Source: JAIBJN01 sp963811635 (GTDB lineage: Bacteria; Actinomycetota; Thermoleophilia; Gaiellales; Gaiellaceae). From it: DNA of 64,000 nucleotides. The position numbers and the translations under genes are program-made. Below are positions 58,863-64,000 of this stretch, piece by piece (position 1 is the stretch's first letter; each line of letters begins with the position of its first letter). The notes below the pieces were generated by a model. That model saw only the letters and a program-made list of their open reading frames with translations, ran no database searches and had not been told where the DNA came from. Where the stretch lies: positions 62,001-126,000 of the forward strand of contig CAWESB010000016.1 of the NCBI GenBank assembly GCA_963811635.1. The letters run 5' to 3'.

Positions 58863-61800
58863 CTACGCCTCGTCCGGGACCGGGACGGCGGCGGCAGGCT
58901 CGGCCTTGCCCGTCGTCCGCTCCCCGATCACGACCGTGTCCAGGTGCGCCCGCGAGAGCGGGCTCGCCCAGAGGCCCTCGACCCACGGCCGGCGCAGCAG
59001 GCTCGAGCGCGGGTAGGCAATGGGCAGGATCGCCGCGTGCTCGCCCACCCACAGGTGGTCGACCTCGTGGTAGACGCGCATCCGCTCGCCCTGGTCGCGG
59101 AGCGAGCGGCCGCGCTCCAGGAGCTCGAGGATGTCGTCGTCGCGGTAGAACGGCCACTGGCCGAGCGTCAGCAGGCCGCGGAAGAAACCGTCGGGATCGG
59201 GGTAATCGGCCGTCCAGCCGCTCCACCACATGTGCGCGTCGCCCAGGACGTCCCAATCGACGTGCGCCTTCCTCGGGACGAGGTTGACCTTGACGCCGAT
59301 CGGCGTCCACAGCTCGACCAGCGGCTCGAGGGGTTGGAGCCAGTGTGGGACGATCATCGTGATCTCGGGGAGGCCCTTGCCGCCCGGGTAGCCCGCCTCG
59401 TCCAGGAGCGCCCGCGCCTTCTCGAGGTCGTACTCGAGCCCGACGCGGTGCGAGTGCGCCGGCATCGCGGGCGGGATCGCGCCGCCGCGCGACGCCGCGC
59501 GGTAGAGGCCGGCGCGCGGGTACTGCGAGACGAGCAGCTCCCGGTCGACGGCGTGGCAGAAGGCCCTGCGCACGAGCTCGTGCGAGAACGGCGGCCGGTC
59601 GGCGCAGAAGCCGACGTACTGGAGCCCGAGCTCGGAGACCACGTCGCTGATCGTGTTCGGCTCGTCCTCGTAGATCGGGTCCCAGACGTGGAGGAGGTCG
59701 AAGCGGCCCTCGCGCCAGCCCTCCAGCATCTTCGCGCCCTTCGAGTAGAAGGAGAAGTTGATCTCCTTGACGTTCCCACGCGCGCCGGTCCAGTGCGGGT
59801 TGGCGTGCAGCACCGCGTGCTCGTCGTCGATCTCGCCGAGCATGAAGGGGCCGTTGCCGACGATGTGCTCCGGCTTCGCCCAGTCGTCCCCGAGCGTCTC
59901 GCACAGGTGGCGCGGCCAGGGGAAGGCCCAGGCGGAGCAGAGGACGTACGGGAAGTAGCTGCGGGGCTCGCGGAGCCGCACCTCGAGCGTGCGGTCGTCC
60001 AGCGCCTCCGCCGCCTCGACGTCCTCCATCAGGAACGCGGTGCGCGTCTGCGTCTCGCGCATCCGCCGCCAGGCGTACGCGTAGTCCTCGGCTGTGAGCG
60101 GCACGCCGTCGCTCCAGCGCGCGTCCTCCTTGATCCGGAAGAGGTAGGTGAGGCCGTCCGAGGAGACGCGGAAGTTGTCGGCCATCGCGGGCACGACATT
60201 CAGCTCGGAGTCGACCATCAGGAGGCCGCGGAAGAGCAGCTCGGCAAAGTAGCCCGCCTCGGTCGAGTACACGTCTCCCGGGGCAAGCTCGCCGGGGCTC
60301 CCGGACGCCGTCTCGAGCCGCTCGGTCGTCGGCAGCTTCGGGTCCTCGCCGACGCGGCAGCTGAACGCCTCGTCGTACATCTCCTCGGCCTTCTCGAAGT
60401 CGAAGGCGACGTGGTAGGCGAGGGCCATCTTGAAGAGCGTGTCGCGGGCGCGGCGCTCGTCGCCGACGCGCGCGAGGAAGACGCGGGCGCGAGCGTAGTG
60501 CTCGAGCGCCTCCTTGTCGGCGTAGACGGCGCGGGCGGCGTCGCCCGCCTTCAGCAGGTAGTCGACCGCCTTGTCCGGCTCGTCCGCCTCCGTGAAATGG
60601 CGCGCCAACAGCCCGTAGGCCTCCTCGGGCGATTCGCGGTAGATGTCCTCGAGCGCCTCGCCGACGCGCTTGTGCAGCTTCCGCCGCGTCGTGTCGACGA
60701 GGCTCGCGTAGGCGACCTCCTGGACGAGGCCGTGGCGGAAGCGGTACTCGGGGTTCGGGCGGCGGCGCTTCTCGACGATCAGGTCGAGCCGCTGCAGCTC
60801 CGTCAGCGCCTGCGTCAGCTCGTCCCTGGGGCACAGCCGCTCCAGCAGCGGCAGGCCGAACGTGCGGCCGATGACCGCCGCCAGCGAGAGCACCTCGCGG
60901 GTCTGAGGGTCGAGCCGGTCGAGGCGCGCCTGGAGCGTCCCCTGCACGGCCGCGGGGATCGCCAGCTCGTCCATGCCGACGGCGAGCTCCCAGCCGCCGT
61001 TCCGGCGCTTGAGTGCGCCCCGCTCGATCAGGTCGCGGAAGGCTTCCTCGAGGAAGAAGGGATTGCCGCCGGAGCGCTCAGCGAGATGCTCGGCGACCGA
61101 CTCCGGGATCGCCCCGTCGGCCGCGTGGGAGACGAGGACGCGCGACGAGTCTGCGGGGAGGGGGCGCACCTCGATCTCGCGGTAGCGGTGCGGGTAGCGC
61201 TGGCGGGCCCGCTCGCCGAGCCGCCAGGAGCCGTGCTCGCTCTCGGGGCGGTAGATGAAGAAGAGCGCCACGGGCTCCTGGTCCGTGATCCCGAGCAGCG
61301 TCTCGATCAGCTCCAGGGTGGACTCGTCGGCCCAGTGGAGATCCTCGAAGACGAGGCAGAGCGGCTGTTCCTCCGCGAGCTTGCACACGAGCTCGTAGAA
61401 GACCTCGAACGTCCGCGACTGGATGCTCTCGCGGTTGAGCTCGCGGATGGACGCCTGCGCCTCGGGCTCCAGCGTCAGGCCGACCAGGCTGGCGAGGAAC
61501 GGATAAGCGTCCTCGGCCTCCTCGCGGCCGAGCAGGTGCGCCAGCTCGGCCTTCAGCTCCAGCCGGACCCGCGCCTCGGGCGTGGTCGCGCCGACGCAGA
61601 GCCACTCGCGCAGGAGGTCGCGGATCGGCCAGTAGGGGAAGGTCTGGGCGTAGGAGACGCCGCGTGCCTCGATGAACCGGGCGCGGTCGCGGTAGCGGTC
61701 GCGCACCTCCCAGACGAGCCGGCTCTTGCCGATGCCCGGCTCGCCCATGATCGAGACGATCGCGCCGCGGCCCTCGACGAGGGCGTCCATCGTCCGCTCG

Positions 61801-62444
61801 AGCACGGTGAGCTCGAAGTCGCGGCCGACGAGAGGCAGGCTGGGCGGGACGGGCTCGGACTCGAGCACGCGAGTGACGCGGAACGTGTCGAGCGGCCCCT
61901 CGACGCCACGCAGGTCCTGCGAGCCCATCTCCTCGAGCTCGAAGCCGGTCTCGACCTGGCGCTTGGTCGTCGGGCCGATGATGACGCCACCCTGGCCGGC
62001 GATCTCCTGCAGGCGGGAGGCGACGTTGACCGTGTCCCCGAGGGCGTTGAAGGGGTCGTAGCCGTCGTCGCCGTCGCCTTGGAGCCCGACCACGACCGGG
62101 CCCGTGTTGACGCCGATCCGGACGGCGAGCTCGACGCCGTAGGCGGCCTCGACGTCGTGGGCGTACTGCGCCAGGGCGCGCTGGATGGCGAGGGCGGCCC
62201 TGAGCGCGCGCTCGGCATCGTCCTCGTGCGCGACCGGGACGCCGAAGAGCGCCAGCATCTCGTCTCCGACGAGCTGCGCAACCGTGCCGTCGAAGCGGCG
62301 GACCTGCTCGGTCATGATCCGCATGACCTCGTCGATCAGGAACTTCGAGCGCTCGGGACCGAGCTTGGCCCCGATCGCCGTCGAGCCGACGACGTCGGCC
62401 ACGAGCACGGAGACGATTCGCCGTTCACCTGTCGCAACGGCCAT
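58863..62444 (-). CDS. Fusion: class III nucleotide cyclase + AAA ATPase + helical repeats + oligopeptide-binding-protein domain
   Basis: 1193 aa in one frame. Residues 1-190: class III cyclase with metal Asp17 (LVADVVGST) and Asp61 (VGDEMLALFG), and GDTVNVASRL (Asn140, Arg144). The substrate-choosing Lys is Gln57, as in some ATPase-linked cyclases. About 205-500: AAA/NB-ARC-like ATPase, Walker A GEPGIGKS (234-241), Walker B CLVFED (Asp368). About 560-720: TPR-like helices (EEAYGLLARHFTEADEPDKA). About 735-1170: a family-5 solute-binding fold (GLTYLFRIKEDARWSDGVPL; HIVGNGPFMLGEIDDEHAVL; DAHMWWSGWTADYPDPDGFF; FYRDDDILELLERG). No signal peptide or membrane segment lies before the last domain, so it should be cytoplasmic, which is odd for a peptide binder. 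ATG 62444 is 6 nt after TATAAC. A cytoplasmic peptide or ligand sensor controlling cyclase output is an inference. Confidence 0.9.
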   Translation of the reverse strand: MAVATGERRIVSVLVADVVGSTAIGAKLGPERSKFLIDEVMRIMTEQVRRFDGTVAQLVGDEMLALFGVPVAHEDDAERALRAALAIQRALAQYAHDVEAAYGVELAVRIGVNTGPVVVGLQGDGDDGYDPFNALGDTVNVASRLQEIAGQGGVIIGPTTKRQVETGFELEEMGSQDLRGVEGPLDTFRVTRVLESEPVPPSLPLVGRDFELTVLERTMDALVEGRGAIVSIMGEPGIGKSRLVWEVRDRYRDRARFIEARGVSYAQTFPYWPIRDLLREWLCVGATTPEARVRLELKAELAHLLGREEAEDAYPFLASLVGLTLEPEAQASIRELNRESIQSRTFEVFYELVCKLAEEQPLCLVFEDLHWADESTLELIETLLGITDQEPVALFFIYRPESEHGSWRLGERARQRYPHRYREIEVRPLPADSSRVLVSHAADGAIPESVAEHLAERSGGNPFFLEEAFRDLIERGALKRRNGGWELAVGMDELAIPAAVQGTLQARLDRLDPQTREVLSLAAVIGRTFGLPLLERLCPRDELTQALTELQRLDLIVEKRRRPNPEYRFRHGLVQEVAYASLVDTTRRKLHKRVGEALEDIYRESPEEAYGLLARHFTEADEPDKAVDYLLKAGDAARAVYADKEALEHYARARVFLARVGDERRARDTLFKMALAYHVAFDFEKAEEMYDEAFSCRVGEDPKLPTTERLETASGSPGELAPGDVYSTEAGYFAELLFRGLLMVDSELNVVPAMADNFRVSSDGLTYLFRIKEDARWSDGVPLTAEDYAYAWRRMRETQTRTAFLMEDVEAAEALDDRTLEVRLREPRSYFPYVLCSAWAFPWPRHLCETLGDDWAKPEHIVGNGPFMLGEIDDEHAVLHANPHWTGARGNVKEINFSFYSKGAKMLEGWREGRFDLLHVWDPIYEDEPNTISDVVSELGLQYVGFCADRPPFSHELVRRAFCHAVDRELLVSQYPRAGLYRAASRGGAIPPAMPAHSHRVGLEYDLEKARALLDEAGYPGGKGLPEITMIVPHWLQPLEPLVELWTPIGVKVNLVPRKAHVDWDVLGDAHMWWSGWTADYPDPDGFFRGLLTLGQWPFYRDDDILELLERGRSLRDQGERMRVYHEVDHLWVGEHAAILPIAYPRSSLLRRPWVEGLWASPLSRAHLDTVVIGERTTGKAEPAAAVPVPDEA

Positions 62445-62450
62445 ATTGGA

Positions 62451-62456
62451 GTTATA
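62451..62456 (-). promoter_or_regulatory. -10 element of a probable leaderless promoter for the cyclase fusion
   Basis: On the minus strand TATAAC ends 6 nt before the ATG at 62444; no ribosome-binding site lies between. The site is within the 30 nt between this gene and the end of dus on the same strand. Confidence 0.5.
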
Positions 62457-62474
62457 GCGATGTGGCGGGTGCCT

Positions 62475-63534
62475 CTATCCGCCGCCGTAGATCGAGATCG
62501 GGAGGTCGAGGAGCACGTCGTCCTCGGCGGGCACCTCGCCTTCGAGGCGAGCGAGTGCGTTCACGGCGCCGGGGGCCGCCGCAAACAGGCGCTCCTCTAC
62601 CTCGGCGAGGGTCGCGAGCTGCACGAGCTCCTGCTTGAACGGCTTCGGAAAGCGACCGCGGCCGAGATACCAGCCGTAGAACTTCTTGAGGAAGCCTGTC
62701 GCGCGATCGGGGCCCAGCTCGTGCGCGGTCGCGCGCATGAAGAGCACGAGCTCGGCGACGACCTCCTCGCGCGAGGGCTCCCGGTCGTTCGCACCCGCGA
62801 TCTCGCCGACGGCCCACGGGTTTCCCTGGGCGGCCCGGCCCACCATGACTGCGGCGCAGCCCGTCTCGTCGAGCAGCTCCTGCGCTCGCGTCGCGAGAGG
62901 TGACGTCTCCCGAGGCGATCACCGGGACGCCCACCAGCCGCACGAGCTCGGTCGTCAGCGAATGGTCGGCGGTGCCCGTGTACATCTGCTTCGCCGAGCG
63001 CGGGTGGAGCGTGAGCGCCGCGGCGCCCGCCTCCACGAGTTGCGGGCCGACGGCGAGCGCCGCGCGGGACCCGTCGCTCAGGCCGCGGCGCATCTTCACG
63101 GTCACGGGAACGTCCACGGCCGCCGCGACCGCCCCGACGATCCGGCAGGCACGGTCGGGCTCCTCCAGCAAGGTGGCGCCGGCGCCCGTCTTCGTCACCT
63201 TGCGGACGGGGCAGCCGAAGTTGATGTCGACCATGTCCGCGCCGGCGTCCTCGACCATCCGCGCCGCCTCCGCCATCACCTGCGGCTCCGAGCCGAAGAT
63301 CTGCACGGCGAGCGGCGTCTCGTCACGGCCGATCCGCAGGTAGCCGAGCGTGCGCTCGTTACCGTGGCTCAGGCCGGCGCAGCTGACCATCTCGGAGCAG
63401 ACCAACCCGGCTCCGAAACGGCGGCCTTGACGACGAAATGCCTGCACGCTGACACCCGCCATGGGGGCGAGCACGATCCGAGACGGGATCTCCACCGGCC
63501 CGATGCGCCAGGAGGACTGGATATCGACGCTCAT
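62475..63534 (-). CDS. dus: tRNA-dihydrouridine synthase, interrupted by an apparent one-base frameshift
   Basis: Dus reduces uridines in the tRNA D-arm with FMN. The 5' part (from ATG 63534) has IVLAPMAGVSVQAFRRQGRR, MVDINFGCPVRKVTKTGAGA (catalytic Cys), VPVTVKMRRGLSDG and LTLHPRSAKQMYTGTADHSL, ending at VIASGDVTSRDA. There the frame shifts: AQELLDETGCAAVMVGRAAQ then GNPW and the C-terminal domain (FLKKFYGWYLGRGRFPKPFK ... ISIYGGG) are in another frame to 62475. One surplus base near 62884-62892, in the run GCGCTCGCGTCGCG, explains it. Without it the protein is about 350 aa, normal for Dus. As with fusA, sequencing error is likely, but a true pseudogene cannot be excluded. Confidence 0.85.
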
Positions 63535-63586
63535 CTGACAGGGAATCGTAGCCCTGACGCGAACGTTTCAGGCTTGACGGAGCGGC

Positions 63587-63607
63587 TACAATGCCGCCCA
63601 CGGCGGC
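63587..63607 (+). promoter_or_regulatory. Possible greA promoter -10 and leader hairpin
   Basis: TACAAT (63587-63592) is a good -10; GTTTCA at 63565-63570 with a 16-nt spacer is a weak -35 candidate. Immediately downstream GCCGCC-CAC-GGCGGC (63593-63607) can form a hairpin at the extreme 5' end of the transcript. TTGACG at 63574-63579 is too close to serve as -35. Confidence 0.4.
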
Positions 63608-63657
63608 GCAAGGTAGCGCCGCATTTCCCTGTTGTTGGGGCCTATGGAGGGTTCGGC

Positions 63658-64000
63658 GTGAAGGAAGTGATTCTCACTCCTCAGGGTCATAAGAAGCTGA
63701 AGGCAGAGATCGATCTCCTCTCGACGGTCAAGCGTCGCGAGGTGGCGGAGCGCATCAAGCAGGCGCGCGAGTTCGGCGACATCGCCGAGAACTCGGAGTA
63801 CGACGACGCCAAGAACGAGCAGGCGATGCTGGAGCATCGCATCGCCACGCTCGAGGAGCGGCTGAAGAGCGCGCGCGTGATCGAGAAGAAGGAGATCACG
63901 ACGGACGTCGTCAGCGTCGGCACGATCGTGCGGCTTCGCGACGTCGACGCGAAGGAGACGATCGAGTACGCGATCGTCGGGTCGGCCGAGGCGAACCCCA
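63658..64000 (+). CDS. greA: Transcription elongation factor GreA, 5' part
   Basis: GreA rescues backtracked RNA polymerase by stimulating transcript cleavage. The gene runs off the right edge; 114 codons are visible. The N-terminal coiled coil is complete (ILTPQGHKKLKAEIDLLSTV; REFGDIAENSEYDDAKNEQA with the two catalytic acidic residues at its tip, then ATLEERLKSARVIEKKEI). The FKBP-like C-terminal domain has begun (VSVGTIVRLRDVDAKETIEY). GTG 63658 lies 7 nt after GGAGG. It is divergent from dus. Confidence 0.95.
   Translation, partial: MKEVILTPQGHKKLKAEIDLLSTVKRREVAERIKQAREFGDIAENSEYDDAKNEQAMLEHRIATLEERLKSARVIEKKEITTDVVSVGTIVRLRDVDAKETIEYAIVGSAEANP

Noticed and set aside
58944..62903. A 1319-codon open frame on the plus strand opposite the cyclase fusion
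   Set aside because: Its composition is complementary-strand Arg/Val/Asp/Leu with no domain; the minus strand has a clear multi-domain protein.
63574..63592. TTGACG and TACAAT as a -35/-10 pair for greA
   Set aside because: The spacer would be 7 nt, far too short for sigma-70-type recognition.

Overview
The window is high-GC DNA (roughly 68-70 % by eye) from a free-living actinobacterium. Frequent GTG and TTG starts, a Ku protein, a DUF2469 protein, a four-cysteine S14 and many genes with a TAnnnT hexamer only 6-12 nt before the start codon all fit Actinomycetota. Long Ala/Glu/Pro tails on ribosomal proteins and the neighbour set make a deep-branching class such as Thermoleophilia plausible, but that is inference. 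Two conserved genes (fusA and dus) each carry what looks like a one-base frameshift, which suggests residual sequencing error or a metagenome-assembled contig.

Layout. (1) 1-1661: the end of a probable glycolipid-binding-family gene, tandem DnaA-box-like 9-mers, a small ORF and a convergent membrane GAF-GGDEF protein. (2) 1835-22472: one uninterrupted plus-strand translation super-operon (str, S10, spc and alpha operons fused), from rpsL to rplQ, including fusA, tuf, secY, adk, map and rpoA. Most genes overlap by TGATG/TAATG/GTGA or are less than 20 nt apart; infA is missing between map and rpmJ. (3) 22599-28512: an ArsR/SRPBCC pair wedged between rplQ and truA, then truA, a HAD phosphatase, ligA, a YdeI-like protein and a PBP4-type peptidase. 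(4) 28595-34046: a small ORF, a NarL-type regulator, three cell-wall enzymes (a 3D-domain protein and two NlpC/P60 proteins) and Ku. (5) 34057-48699: mixed metabolic and envelope genes, a second ArsR/SRPBCC pair, tRNA-Pro(CGG), nitrilase, MFS transporter, acyl-CoA dehydrogenase, VanW-family and DUF4349 proteins, a lipid-kinase-like protein and DeoD. (6) 48719-58095: GNAT, tilS-hpt-ftsH, an ECF sigma/membrane partner pair, a PHP phosphatase and folP-folB-folK-DUF2469-coaX. (7) 58092-64000: a Clp-N/HTH regulator, a 1193-residue cyclase/ATPase/peptide-binding fusion, dus and the start of greA.

The most unusual feature is a roughly 160-nt structured element present three times inside the ribosomal super-operon, at rplW/rplB, rpsQ/rplN and secY/adk. 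The copies share a conserved core (GCGTCCTC.GTC ... GCTCCCTGCGTCCT). Between those blocks lies a hairpin whose sequence differs completely in each copy while its pairing is kept, and an outer stem behaves the same way. Two copies have 20-nt inverted ends with an identical CA/CA internal loop and sit exactly where a stop codon would overlap the next start. In the rplW copy the element removes the normal stop, so L23 reads on into rplB. I cannot name this family. The second notable item is the fusion at 58863-62444, which puts a class III nucleotide cyclase, an AAA ATPase, a helical-repeat region and an oligopeptide-binding-protein domain in one chain.

Starts were chosen from ribosome-binding sites, overlaps and homologue-like N termini. 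Domain calls rest on reading the protein sequences, not on database searches.
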